Source of the DNA: Cephalotus follicularis
Taxonomy: Eukaryota; Streptophyta; Magnoliopsida; Oxalidales; Cephalotaceae
Length of the DNA stretch: 64,000 bases
Reading direction: 5' to 3'
Assembly (NCBI GenBank): GCA_001972305.1
Contig: BDDD01001477.1
Coordinates: 62,001 to 126,000 of the forward strand
Each line of letters begins with the position of its first letter. Position 1 is the stretch's first letter. Position numbers and translations under genes: made by a program. The notes under the pieces are model-generated. The model was not told the origin of the DNA and searched no databases. It saw nothing but the letters and a program-made list of their open reading frames with translations. This document shows, piece by piece, positions 36,975-49,236 of this stretch.

Positions 36975-38968
36975 ACTACATGTATTAGAGTTTAATGTAT
37001 TTACTAAAAGTTTGATATAGTACTTCTTCAGATTTATAATTAAATATAGCAGTGAATTTAAAGGCCTTCACCAAACTTATCAATTAATAAGTATAACTAG
37101 GCTCGAGTTGTAACTCCTGGTATCGCCCTTAATTAGGTTATTCAATTCTTGTATTATATTATATAATATTGTCCTTATAATAATACAGGGGATGACAATT
37201 CTTCAACTTCTATTGTTTACTCAACGTACAAAAATAGTAACGTCATAGACTAGAGTCTAGCATAATAAATGCAGGCAAATTGATAAAACCTCGATTAATT
37301 ATAATTATAACTCGAATATTAATAAATTATATTAGCTTTGTACGTGAAGCATGGAAAGGTTATAGTCCAAATTGAGATAATGTGAGGCACAGATGATTTC
37401 TCCTACGATATTATCAAACGTGGATATCATTCCTTTGGTCGTTTGTAATAAGAACATAAATAAGGCTGAGGAAAATATAATTCGTGAAAATTAGGGATGG
37501 TGATTTTTATTAATGGGTCTATGTTGTTGTAGTATTTAATCTGATCTATTTATTAATCGTGTCAAAAAATTCAAATTCTAATATGATTCGCTTATTTAAC
37601 GTAATACAAGTGTCGACTCATATAACCTATTTACAGAACGAATCAAGTTAAATTAAACCAGTTAAGTTATTTAATAATATTAATTTGATTCACTCAAAAT
37701 CTATTCAAACTTAATTAAAATTTTAATAATAATTAACTATGTTTTTTGGTCATAGTAAATAATAAATTTTCTAATATCTGCAGCTTGATCATCGTATCCT
37801 TGCAACTACAAGCTTAATATCAATTGCAGCTTATAACACAAAGGGCTTGAAGGCGTAAAACAGTAATTGAATAGAGAGGATCACGTGAGAACGCATGTGG
37901 TATTTCTATAAAATCATGGATTTTAGTTATAGTTAATCCTTATTGTGACACGTGTCAATATCAGAAAATCATTATACGAGTTAGTTAATAATTGATCTTA
38001 ACTGTCCATTATGTTTATAATTATGTAAAGAAATCTTAATAATAAGGATCTTGAAATATCCTGAAATCATTTGTATAAGTTCAATTAAACAATATTAAGA
38101 ATTTTTCTCTTTATTTTTAGTATAATTCTCATTCTTTATTATAATTATTGTCTCAAATCGTCATTTAAGTATTTTTTTTTATTGAAGTATTCTTCTGTAT
38201 TTTTTTCAATTGACAAATTATACATTCAAAGGTGTTCCTGTGTCATGACCCATAATGCAAATATATCAAGCATGTATATGATGCAATCTACCTCTAGCAT
38301 CAGATGTTGATTGATAATTTATTGTATCAACCAAATGATATCAATTAAAACAACAATTAGTACAACTGCTTGTTTTGCCTCATAAAGTCAACGTAGAAGG
38401 ACAAAGTTCTTGTAGTCTCACGTAAAATAATAATAATAATAATTAAAAAAACATTTCAACCCACAATTTTACTTCTACATACAATCTTTTAAAGCCAATA
38501 TTATAGTTTATTTATTGAATCTTCAACATGCATTACCAATTCAAAACTCCTGGATCCAAAAATAAAAAATCTACTTGTTAGTATTTGGATGGATTCGAAT
38601 ATGATCCGATTGATGACCTATAATCCGTTCACATGAGTAGAAGGATTCATATAATTTTTGTCTGAATAAAAGTTTTACAAAAAAGTTATATATAAGAAAG
38701 AGACGTCTAAACATATTCTCTTTCTTTTTATATTATCTTAGTCTCGTTTTCTTCTCTAATTTTAGAAACATCATTTAAAATTTGTGAATACAAATATAAT
38801 CAGAGAATTTCTAGTAATAATTTCGTTGGACTATCGGACTTATAATATCAAATCAAATGTAAGTATTCTAAACTTTATTTATGATAATTAATTAATATTA
38901 GTATCAGAACAATTTAAATTTGAGATTCACTTAAATATGATGTATCATTTATGTTATTTATATAATTG

Positions 38969-39022
<54 letters not shown>

Positions 39023-39880
39023 GATTGTCGACTTCTTGTTTCAATGGTTACTATTAACTGCCTATCAAAACAATTCAAATTCGGTATCCGTGATTTCTTA
39101 TATATAATCAACTCTGCCAAATGATATACCATTAAAGCCTATACTATTAAACTCTATCTTGTACAACAATGCGCTCAACACATTGACTCACTGATAATAC
39201 ATATATAAGAGGCCAAATATTTGACTTTCTTAAAAATTTTGATCTTGGCCGTTGAATTTGTGAAGTTTTGTGTGAAGGGTTATTGATAACACTAAAAGGC
39301 AAAAGGTTGAAGATGACATGTATTCATGTTTTGGTTTTAATTACAACATTGACACTTGAAAGAAGTGGGCTTAAATTTGATTTTAATTACAATCTGCCAT
39401 AGCAGAAATGCAGAACCCATCAAAAATTGTTTAATTATATCTGTTGATTTTTACTTCTATACTTGTGGGAAGGAATCATGGTCAGGCTGCGGGAATTATT
39501 TGGATTACAGAAATTAGATTCATTATTTGTTATTGTTAATAACAATTATTATTCTTAGAGGATTTTTTGTTTGTGCATCTTAATATGTTTCTTTGTGATT
39601 TTTTTTTTATAATTTAGTAGTATTAAAACTGAAATTAGCATTTATTCTATGTTAATTATTGTAAGTCAAGGATTATGGTTAATAATTGGATAGAATGTCT
39701 TTTCGATTATATACATTTGTTTGAGATAATTATGAAAAATATATATTTAATTCACATTTGTGAGAGATGATCGTGAACTTTATGCAATTTTTCAATCCCA
39801 CTTTGTGAAAGAAAAATGCATTTTTCGTGATTGGGCCTTTTGGAATAAATAAAAAGATGTGTACAATTTAATGTCATCAT
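36975..39880. other. AT-rich intergenic region, no gene seen
   Basis: No supported coding sequence. It contains the TA microsatellite at 38971-39017. The 5' LTR and leader of the Copia element that starts at 39881 could not be recognised here. Confidence 0.5.
38971..39017. repeat. TA dinucleotide microsatellite
   Basis: About 23 TA units. Confidence 0.95.
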
Positions 39881-40716
39881 TTGTGTTCAAAATGTATTGA
39901 TAGCATAGCAACCAAAAATATCATTGCAGGCCTTAATAAAGGAGAAAAGTTAACTGGTATCAATTATGAAATATGGCATCAGAAAATGTCTCTTCTTCTT
40001 AATGAGCAAGAGCTTTTTGAGCATCTTACTACCACCATGACCATACTACCAGATGGACACACAGTCCAGCATCGTCGAGACCTTGAGGGCTTTCAGGCAT
40101 AGTCTAAGAAGGATCGTAATGCACGTTTTACTTTGTTAAGCTACATGCACGATGACCTTATTGGCGCGTATGAAGACTGTGCCACAGCTAAATAGATGTG
40201 GGACAAACTTAGGTTCAATTTTGGGGGGACTTCTGTTACTAGGCTTCGAAGTCTGGTACTCAAGTTTGAGATGTATAAGAAAGTGTCCAAGAACTCGATG
40301 ACTGAGCATCTGAGGATTATGTTTGATATGATAAGAGATTTGTATAATGCTGCGAATGCGCTTTCTGGTGAGTAGCAAGTTCAGGCTGTAATTAGGTCTT
40401 TGCCTGATTCATGGATCAACATGAGGTAGATCCTAACCCATGATGAAAATATCAAGAACTTTGCTGATATGTCTCACCATATGGAGCTTGAGGCTGAACA
40501 CGAGGAAGCGACCGTGCTACTGATCTTTTTGCTCAAGGGGGCAAACGTCATGGACATTGGTCCAAAAGCAAGGAAAGGGCAAAGCAGGTTATAAAGCAGG
40601 ACCTAGTAATTGGGCCTGGAGATGGTAAAGTGTCCAAACGCCATAGGGTCAAGCGTGGTGGGAAGAAGGACAAGACAAAAGTCAAGTGTTACAACTGTCA
40701 GAAAATGGGTCACTTT
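39881..40716 (+). pseudogene. Copia gag, left part of an interrupted element
   Basis: One reading frame carries the plant Copia Gag pattern: LNKGEKLTGINYEIWHQKM, FTLLSYMHDDL, LVLKFEMYKK, AVIRSLPDSW and, in the next frame, a nucleocapsid knuckle CYNCQKMGHF (40687-40716). The knuckle is cut before its last Cys by the LTR that begins at 40717. The Gag frame has at least four in-frame TAG codons (after EGFQA, before MWDKL, before QVQAVIRS and before ILTHDEN), plus a frame change near 40520. The rest of the element resumes at 49237. Confidence 0.85.
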
Positions 40717-42178
40717 TGTAATATCCGAAATTTAATAAATAAATAAAGAACGAAAATTGGGCCTAAAAGGTATTGGGGTAGAAATTGAATTAATAAGGAA
40801 TTGGGCCTGTTATTATAAATGGGGGAAAATGAAAGATTTGGGTTTAAAATATGTCAATATTGCTTTTGGTTTGAATTGGGCTTAATAAAGAAGAAAATGG
40901 AATATGGGCTTCTAGTAATGTATTTGGGTTGAAGTTGTAGGAAAGGAGAGGAGGAAGGATTGTTTTGGGCCTAGGAATAGTTGCTGGGCTAAATGAAGTC
41001 AAAGGGGAAGAAAGACTTGGGCAGCCACACGTGTAGCTTTGCTAGAATTATGGGGAGGATTCTAGGGATTTCTTTTGCTGGGTATAAATAGGAGAAAGAG
41101 TGAATGACATGGGGGCTGGCAATTTTGGGAGAAAGGAGCTTCCTGGAGCCAAAGAAGAAGAAGCAATGACAAAGAGCAATGGAGGAGGAAGCAGAGAAGG
41201 AAAGAGCTCTCCAATTCCAGGTAGGATCTACTCCTACTCAGTGTTCTACTTTATGTGTATTAGTTATAATTGTTATAGTGTGATTGCTCCTGTCAGTGAT
41301 AGATAAAGGTATAAAGGTAGGGGACTAAGATAGATTCAATGACTCTCCATAGTCGATGGGTGTTGGAATTTTATACACTGCTTAATGAAATGTGTACATA
41401 ATGTGATTAAGTGTGCAAGAGATTAAGTATGAACGCATCTTGGGAATAAGTTCTACATCCCATGCGTTAAGCACGTCGATAGCACCATATATGAGCGGGC
41501 TGAGGAATGAACCCAGGCATGCGACCTGGTGGCCTTTGCGCGAATAGTACATCCCCTCTATGAAGTGAGTAAACGTCTCAAGCATGCACCATGAGCAGAG
41601 ACAGCCATGCGTCCGAGGAGCCAATATCCGAGGACCCAAACATACCAAGGCGCCACCGGTTACTGTCGGGTGTACAAGGCGCCATTGCCACCCATGGTTC
41701 TTCACTGTCCTGGCACCAAAGATGCCACCGTACTATGCATCCCAAATGTAAGCCGAGGACACATCTGGGTGAAAAGCCCTCCTCTGCCATTAACGTCGTA
41801 TAAGTCGAGCTCATCACTGACTGCATGCGTCCCCAGCATTGCAAGTCGACCGCTAGAGCTCTCCATTCATAAATGGCTCTTCTCTGCCACTCGTCCAATG
41901 GTGGTGTATGCTAAATTATCTTCTGTTACGTATCAGAGCATGTCGTTCCCCCACCAGGCGCCGAGATGGGCATGTAGCCGAGGAGCCAATATCCGAGGAA
42001 GCGTCTTACCGAACAAGCATGCGTCCGAGGTGCCATGAACACTGTTTAGCATGCTTCCCGTGCATGAAATGGAGGTGGACTCCTCGCTGTATACCTCCAT
42101 GCGTCCCGTGCATGCGTTCTCTGCGTGCGACGTAGGCGCCCACCCACTGTCCTCTGCCATACATGCATCACGGTGCTC
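40717..42178 (+). mobile_element. Truncated Gypsy LTR (plus orientation), left inverted arm
   Basis: It starts TGTAATATCCG, the same 5' LTR end found in reverse at 49236. The 1462 bp match 49236-47775 base for base in length, with only scattered substitutions by eye. It stops abruptly at CACGGTGCTC, where the full LTR goes on to CTCTGCC. It is followed at once by an inverted 93-bp LTR start. It holds a TATAAATA box at 41083-41090. The open frames here (41100-41306, 41382-41705 minus and others) are mirrored in the right arm and are LTR sequence. Confidence 0.88.
41083..41090 (+). promoter_or_regulatory. LTR TATA box, left arm
   Basis: TATAAATA in GGGTATAAATAGGAG, 366 bp from the LTR start; the same site in the intact LTR is at 48863-48870. 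The position fits the U3/R border of a Gypsy LTR. Confidence 0.6.
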
Positions 42179-42270
42179 AGGCCCAATTCCTTATTAATTC
42201 AATTTCTACCCCAATACCTTTTAGGCCCAATTTTCGTTCTTTATTTATTTATTAAATTTCGGATATTACA

Positions 42271-42286
42271 ATCCTCCCCCCTTAAA
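42271..42286 (-). other. Polypurine tract of the Gypsy element
   Basis: Minus strand TTTAAGGGGGGAGGAT directly before the LTR start TGTAATATCC at 42270, preceded by the near-palindrome CTCGGGACGAG. This arrangement is characteristic of Del/Tekay chromoviruses. Confidence 0.85.
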
Positions 42287-42779
42287 GGAATCTCGTCCCG
42301 AGATTCAAGGGTCAAAGCAGGAGAGAGTACATCACCATTATATCCTTTCCACGCTTCCGCTACGCTTCCACTTTCATGATATTACCGTAACATCATCTTT
42401 ATACATTTATCCTTCTGGTGATCGTCTATAGGCTAACTAAATACATATACTGTCTCGAATCAACATGTATAGATAGTCAGCTACACTTACCAACCAGACA
42501 TACGATTTACGATAATTCTTGTCATAATACATTAATTTCATTTATTGTATTTTAGAAAATGTGGGTCCACTACCGACTCATTGCCAAAGTTCCGTTAATT
42601 TCGCCCACCGTTTTCATTATCACGTTTCCGTTTCACGTCTTGGTATTGCATCAGAGGTCGTTAGGGAATTTCTCGGCCTTCCTGTTCTCCCATAGTCCTT
42701 TCCAGTTTCCTTATGCGGCAGTCCGCATAACTTTTATGCTCGGTTTCGCATTGTTGACAGCTTTTCGGTGCCAACTTTG

Positions 42780-45190
42780 GTCCCAAAGGACTCCGTTCAC
42801 CCACTTGAACTAACAAAATGGGGTTCTTCCAGACTGATTATCACTGTGGGGATGGAAAACAGTGTTGGGACACCGTCGAGTACCAAGATTTGCTCATAAT
42901 TTCCTCAGAATTGAGACGCAAGGACGAGGGTCCCTGTCAGTCACCACGTGTATCGACACTTCGTGAAGCCTAACATTCTCCTCAATGTACAAGGCTGTCA
43001 TCCGTTCAAGAGAGTCGATAGTTCTGATCGAAAGGAGAAGAGCGCCTTTAGAGGAGCGATCATTAATTACTCATGTAACATTCAGGTTAATTGCTGTTCT
43101 TGGTAAACCAAGACGCTTCCTATTGTACTGATCTGATTCACTGTATATACCTTGCCTCCCAGGATAGGCATCGATCCCGTAAGTCGAGGGGCAAGGCAAG
43201 CCCGTGGTAACGGTGCCTGCTGATTATTTATATCATTATGAATTTCAAATCCCAGTACACCTTGCTAATCGACGGATGCACCAAAAACATGGAGGGTGAG
43301 AGTATGACAACAACTCATCCCTCAATTCCTTAAAGAATACAAATTCTGCCTCGGGATCTTATTAATTCGTCACCAGGAATCCAGAAATACATTTTATTCA
43401 CCTTGATCATTCTGTGTAGTCTTAAGCAGCACTCCGTTCGTACATCAAGTTTTCCAATAATATTGGCGTGCTCGTATACGAGAAATCGTTAAGCAGGCTG
43501 ACTGGCAACTTAGTACGTCTGCCACAACATTACCTTTACCTAGATGATACTAGGTTCATAATTAGAGTCATTAGATAACTTCGTGAGGCGTATATGGTCA
43601 CCTTTCTGAATTTGCATCAAGACAGAACTCAAGCCACTTGCCTGATGCGTCACTATACACCACACACCTTCACTGCTATCTGGGAAGCCAAGATAGGCGC
43701 AGAAGTCGACGATATTTGAGTTCCCGGACGCTCCACTCACAATGTCCATTCCATTCAAAAGCTACATTCTTCTGCATCAATCGAGTCAGAGGAGTAGCTG
43801 TGCGTGAGCGTCCTCTAACAAACGACAATAGCGTCCTGCCACGCTTATAGCATGCACAGTAGGGGAAATTCATAGTTGCCAGAGGAAATCTCTGCGCTGT
43901 ATGCTCACAATATGGAGCGCTCGGCGTGTCAAACAAAGCTCTAAACAGTGTTCGACACTATGGTATGTTTAGGACACTAAGTGTTCATCCTCGGCGTTAT
44001 ATGCCATTCGTAGTAGAGGAGAGTTCTTACGCAAGGGAACTACGGTGCACTACACCATGATGTCCTCGACTGCCTGAGTTAGAGCTTAGGACATAGACTC
44101 GGCATGCATGGCGGAGAAAAACTCAGTACAGGCCGGTGCATAGTCGCTATGCTCATCATTACTTGTGGAGGGCTGGTCATGGCATAGCTTGTTCGGACAT
44201 TACCAGAGGAGAATCATACACGGCACCTTGGTTGCAGGGCAGTGGCACCTCGGGCGCATGACATGGCTCCTCGGGTGCTTGTCAGTGGAGCTCGAGACGG
44301 AGAGCTCCGCACTGTTACATGCAGAGGAGCGCCATGCGCGCATCGGTCCTCAGATCTCCGTCACATATTTTGATCGTTTCCAGACTTTACCCACTTCAAC
44401 CTTTGAAGGATCCTCTTAACAATCTGGTACTGGGTATGATATGTCCCCAAAAGGCTACGTCTGCCAACCAGAATTTTCATTTATTGAACTTGGCATATAA
44501 CCAATGATCTCAATCAGTCTGCAATGACAAGTGTAGATGTTCTCTATGCTTTGTCATTATCTTGAGTACACCGGGATATCATCAATTATAATAAAATGAT
44601 CAAGATATGGACTGCATACTTGATTCATCAAACTCAGAAGTGTAGCAGGGCATTGGTCACCCCGAACAGCATCACCATAACCTTTCATAGTGTCAATAGC
44701 GTGATCCAAATACCGTTCCCAGGATATCCTCCTTCTGGATTCTGGGTTGATGATATCCAGCTTTCAGATCCAGCTTTAGAGAACGCCGTGGACATCCTCA
44801 GTCAATCAAATGACTCTTCGATGTGCAGCGGAAAATATTTAAGCTCAACAGTCGCCTTATTGAGCTGCCGATGATCCGTCCTTCAATCAAGACCGGTGCT
44901 TTACATGGAAAAACACTCAGTCCCATGGAACCCTTATCGAGTAGCTCCAACAATTACACATTTAGTTCCTCCAGTTTAGGGGGAGCCATTCAATGGGGAG
45001 CTCTCGTTATAGGTGCTGTTCCGGTATCAAATCCGTAGAAAACTCTACGTCTCTACCGACGTTAGTTTTCCTGGAACACATCCGGGAGTTCGCTAATCAC
45101 TGGGACAACCTCGAATTTCAGTACTCATCTGTTACTGTCCATAACATGTGTCAGGCAAGTATCATAACTTTGCCTTATGAGTCTTCACAG
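42780..45190 (-). pseudogene. Gypsy pol, heavily decayed (RT, RNase H, integrase)
   Basis: Fragments on the minus strand in the right order. Before RT: SEFPDVF-like and DLIPGTAPITRAP (about 45100-45000). RT: HRQLNKATVELKYFPL (about 44870) and IIDDIPVYSR (about 44590, where active elements have FIDDIL) followed by WLYAKFNK-like sequence. RT-RNase H connection: TATPLTRLMQKNVAFEWNG (about 43800). RNase H end: YHLGKGNVVADVLS (about 43540). Integrase: RLHEVSIHVVTDRDPR (about 42970-42910) and FHPHSDNQSG. Many stops and frameshifts. No protein can be made from it. Confidence 0.82.
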
Positions 45191-45914
45191 TAGACCTTAT
45201 TCGGTTCGGTCAGCATTCCAAAGCTGGAACGAAGACTGTTCTGGCACATCAAAGGTCACACCTTCCTGTCTCATTCCTTGCACGCATTACGGGTGATAGT
45301 CCATCGTTCCACAATTATTTCGTGACCGTGCAATCCATAATCATTCAATTCGTGTATTCACAATCCATTCAGTCTCATTCTATCGGGAATCTAGAAGCTG
45401 ACTAGGTATGTATATGTCGTCCCATACCAACATATACATAAATAGTTAACATCTAGTGGTTGACTAAATGTATATACCGTCCCATACCAGTATATATACA
45501 AGTAGTTAACCGCATCCCCTTTTAATCAGTCATTCGTTCACTTAGTCGTCCAATTCATTATGCAATCAATCATGCACCCAATTACTCATTGGCTAGTCCC
45601 CGAGGGTTCTAGCTTAGGGTCCCTTAAACCATTCAGTCTATCAATCGGTCGGCCGATCACTTATCCATTCCCTTCGTCATGGGCTTGTTACCATTTCAGC
45701 CTCTTGGGCTACATTCACTTCTTTTGCATCTCTCAGAGTTCGAGTACGTCCATTCGACGTCTCGGTTCTAGCTCCCTGTGCAGTTCTATTTCGACGACCG
45801 TCTAATTTCACCTTTTGTATAACTTCAAGGGGTTAATATCCACTTGTTTGTCCGCATGCAGTAACTTTATAAGCCAAGGACTCCTTACTGGGGTATCCAG
45901 AATAGGAGAACCGC

Positions 45915-45930
45915 GGCTCTGATACCAAAA
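45915..45930 (-). other. tRNA-Met primer-binding site of the Gypsy element
   Basis: Minus strand TTTTGGTATCAGAGC, one base beyond the LTR end. TGGTATCAGAGC is the usual plant LTR-retrotransposon primer site complementary to initiator tRNA-Met. This fixes orientation and the LTR end. Confidence 0.85.
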
Positions 45931-46512
45931 CTGTAACGCCCCAAACCCCAAGGGTTTGACGCGCTACCAATAGTATCACTCATTTAATATTCAGCGGAAA
46001 TTAAAACATTTCAACAATATAATAATGCACGCGGAATAAATTCAATTTAATAATCACTTGCGTGGATATTACCCAATGTTATACAATACTGTTAATAAAA
46101 GCTCTGCCACATGTCGGCAGGTCAATAAATACAATATTCAAAAATATAAATAAGTCGGTCGTCGATCTGCTGTGGAGGAGACTCACCCGGGGCTTCAATC
46201 CTCGGCTAGCTGCGAAGCTCCACCTGTACCTGACCCATTACATTAAAATGCAATGGGTCAGTGACCACTGGTCGTGTAGGAACTACAACCCACTCATGTA
46301 TGGAGATGCAGATGTAGCAGGCAATATGCAATGCAAATGAGAGATGCTATATATATAACAGTATCACACAAACATAAGCCGAGGAGAATAAATGTGCACG
46401 CATATAGCCCATAATATAATCATCATCATTTATCCTCGGACTACTCTACTCAAACATACATGACGATCATATCAGAGGAGTCTAGTCCGGTCATCCTATG
46501 GTCCGGTCAATA

Positions 46513-46745
46513 TACCTGGTTCACCTTTGGGATCACCAGCCCGTGGAATTCTCCTCCGGTTCACCTGCTGAGCGGTTCACCCTTTGCTCACCTGCTCGCG
46601 GTTCACCCCTTGGATCACCAGCCTTGGCGGAATTCACCCTTAGGTTCACCATTGACGGTTCGCCCGAGGATCACCTGCCTCGCGGAGTTCACCCCGTAGG
46701 TTCACCTGCTCGGCGGAATTCTCCCCTGTTGGGCTCACCTGCTCG
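46513..46745 (-). repeat. Minisatellite of about 30 bp in the Gypsy LTR
   Basis: About eight degenerate units such as GGTTCACCTGCTCGGCGGAATT, the reverse complement of the array at 23718-23945 in LTR B. Confidence 0.85.
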
Positions 46746-48862
46746 GGACGATTTATCTAAATCTTTTCCTTTTACATTTTATTTCCTAATTCTATTTCCT
46801 TCCCTGTCTTATTTCCCTTTTTCTTCCTTTGGCTTCCTTAAGCCGTTCCTTAAGTCAGACCAGGGCTCACCATTGTGCAGGACACTTCCCTTGCACAAGG
46901 TTCGCCTCAGCACGTACATGGCGCATGCAAGACCACATTCACTTCTTAATTACATGCACGGGTATTTTCATGTGTCAATTTAGTCAGGGCGTATGCATGC
47001 TTAATTTACCTTTAAATTCCTTTCCTCAATGAAGGCACGTAAAGCCATTCTTCATCATATATCATTCGCCAGGGAACACTTACACATATATGTTCCACTG
47101 CTCTTATCTTACTTCCCATTTAATTCCCTTTTTCCCTCAATTATAGCTCCCCAGCCTTTTGTCCACTGACTGACGCGTTAGACATCAGTTCCATCACTCA
47201 TGATGTTGGGTTCTTAAAGAATTGTGGCTGAGTACAATGAATTATATATATATGTACCAAAACGCATGGCTACAGTGCACAACAGGCAGGACACGTACCG
47301 TAGCGCATCTGGTAGGACGTGTAGCGCCAGGACACGTGCAAGAAGGGGTATGGTGTGCACAGGCCATCTCGGACGCATATATGTATACACATATGTTTAC
47401 ATTCGAGCGTCCCCTCCTCTGCAACACAGACGGGGCTCTGCTTGGCGTTACACATGGTAAAGAAGAGCTTGCCTGCATGACGAGGACGCAGGCATGGTTG
47501 GGCACCACCTCGGCATGCTCGGCGCATGCATGGTTGGCTGCACCCATGCTCGGACGCATGTAAAACAGTGGAGGCTTCGACAGGTACGCATGGCAGAGGA
47601 CAACGGTGTCCTCTGCACTTGGTCCCTGGCACCTCGACGCTCCCCAGATGCATGCATGGCAGAGGAGAGCTTGCTGGCGCTGGTGTTTCATATATAGGCA
47701 TTGTCGAAGGAAGGCTCAGATGTTGTGCTCAGCGCTCGGCGCAGCAACAGAGGAGGTCGTGCGCCTTGGCAGAGGAGCACCGTGATGCATGTATGGCAGA
47801 GGACAGTGGGTGGGCGCCTACGTCGCACGCAGAGAACGCATGCACGGGACGCATGGAGGTATACAGCGAGGAGTCCACCTCCATTTCATGCACGGGAAGC
47901 ATGCTAAACAGTGTTCATGGCACCTCGGACGCATGCTTGTTCGGTAAGACGCTTCCTCGGATATTGGCTCCTCGGCTACATGCCCATCTCGGCGCCTGGT
48001 GGGGGAACGACATGCTCTGATACGTAACAGAAGATGATTTAGCATACACCACCATTGGACGAGTGGCAGAGAAGAGCCATTTATGAATGGAGAGCTCTAG
48101 CGGTCGACTTGCAATGCTGGGGACGCATGCAGTCAGTGATGAGCTCGACTTATACGACGTTAATGGCAGAGGAGGGCTATTCACCCAGATGTGTCCTCGG
48201 CATACATTTGGGATGCATAGTACGGTGGCATCTTTGGTGCCAGGACAGTGAAGAACCATGGGTGGCAATGGCGCCTTGTACACCCGACAGTAACCGGTGG
48301 CGCCTTGGTATGTTTGGGTCCTCGGATATTGGCTCCTCGGACGCATGGCTGTCTCTGCTCATGGTGCATGCTTGAGACGTATACTCACTTCATAGAGGGG
48401 ATGAACTATTCGCGCAAAGGCCACCAGGTCGCATGCCTGGGTTCATTCCTCAGCCCGCTCATATATGGTGCTATCGACGTGCTTAACGCATGGGATGTAG
48501 AACTTATTCCCAAGATGCGTTCATACTTAATCTCTTGCACACTTAATCACATTATGTACACATTTCATTAAGCAGTGTATAAAATTCCAACACCCATCGA
48601 CTATGGAGAGTCATTGAATCTATCTTAGTCCCCTACCTTTATACCTTTATCTATCACTGACAGGAGCAATCACACTATAACAATTATAACTAATACACAT
48701 AAAGTAGAACACTGAGTAGGAGTAGATCCTACCTGGAATTGGAGAGCTCTTTCCTTCTCTGCTTCCTCCTCCATTGCTCTTTGTCATTGCTTCTTCTTCT
48801 TTGGCTCCAGGAAGCTCCTTTCTCCCAAAATTGCCAGCCCCCATGTCATTCACTCTTTCTCC

Positions 48863-48870
48863 TATTTATA
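48863..48870 (-). promoter_or_regulatory. LTR TATA box of the Gypsy element
   Basis: TATAAATA on the minus strand in GGGTATAAATAGGAG; it mirrors 41083-41090. Confidence 0.6.
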
Positions 48871-49236
48871 CCCAGCAAAAGAAATCTCTAGAATCCTCCC
48901 CATAATTCTAGCAAAGCTACACGTGTGGCTGCCCAAGTCTTTCTTCCCCTTTGACTTCATTTAGCCCAGCAACTATTCCTAGGCCCAAAACAATCCTTCC
49001 TCCTCTCCTTTCCTACAACTTCAACCCAAATACATTACTAGAAGCCCATATTCCATTTTCTTCTTTATTAAGCCCAATTCAAACCAAAAGCAATATTGAC
49101 ATATTTTAAACCCAAATCTTTCATTTACCCCCATTTATAATAACAGGCCCAATTCCTTATTAATTCAATTTCTACCCCAATACCTTTTAGGCCCAATTTT
49201 CGTTCTTTATTTATTTATTAAATTTCGGATATTACA

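Larger units (their letters stand above)
42178..49236 (-). mobile_element. Del/Tekay-like Gypsy retrotransposon (minus), 3' LTR nearly lost
   Basis: On the minus strand: a complete 5' LTR 49236-45932 (TGTAATATCC...GGGGCGTTACA, 3305 bp); a primer site TTTTGGTATCAGAGC at about 45915-45930; a decayed pol; a polypurine tract TTTAAGGGGGGAGGAT at about 42271-42286, preceded by GAATCTCGGGACGAGATTCC; then only the first 93 bp of the 3' LTR (42270-42178). The interior is 3.66 kb, shorter than an intact chromovirus, and gag is largely missing. It is inserted in a Copia element. The next five bases on the right are ATTAG (49237-49241); the matching left duplication is lost. Confidence 0.88.
45932..49236 (-). 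repeat. Complete 5' LTR of the Gypsy element
   Basis: 3305 bp, unusually long but usual for the Del/Tekay lineage. It starts TGTAATATCC (complement, 49236) and ends GGCGTTACA at 45932. It contains the minisatellite at 46513-46745, a TATA box at 48863-48870, and a segment dense in GCATG and GGCAGAGGA words (47240-48370). That segment keeps long frames open on both strands (149, 164 and 143 codons), and I do not regard these as genes. Confidence 0.88.

Noticed and set aside
41382..42160. Open frames such as 41382-41705 and 41607-42038
   Set aside because: They are mirrored exactly in the other LTR arm (48248-48571, 47915-48346) and lie in LTR sequence.
40717..49236. A large Mutator-like DNA transposon with long terminal inverted repeats
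   Set aside because: The interior has a tRNA-Met primer site, a polypurine tract and Gypsy pol fragments in order, and one arm continues into a full 3.3-kb LTR. There is no transposase and no 9-bp duplication.
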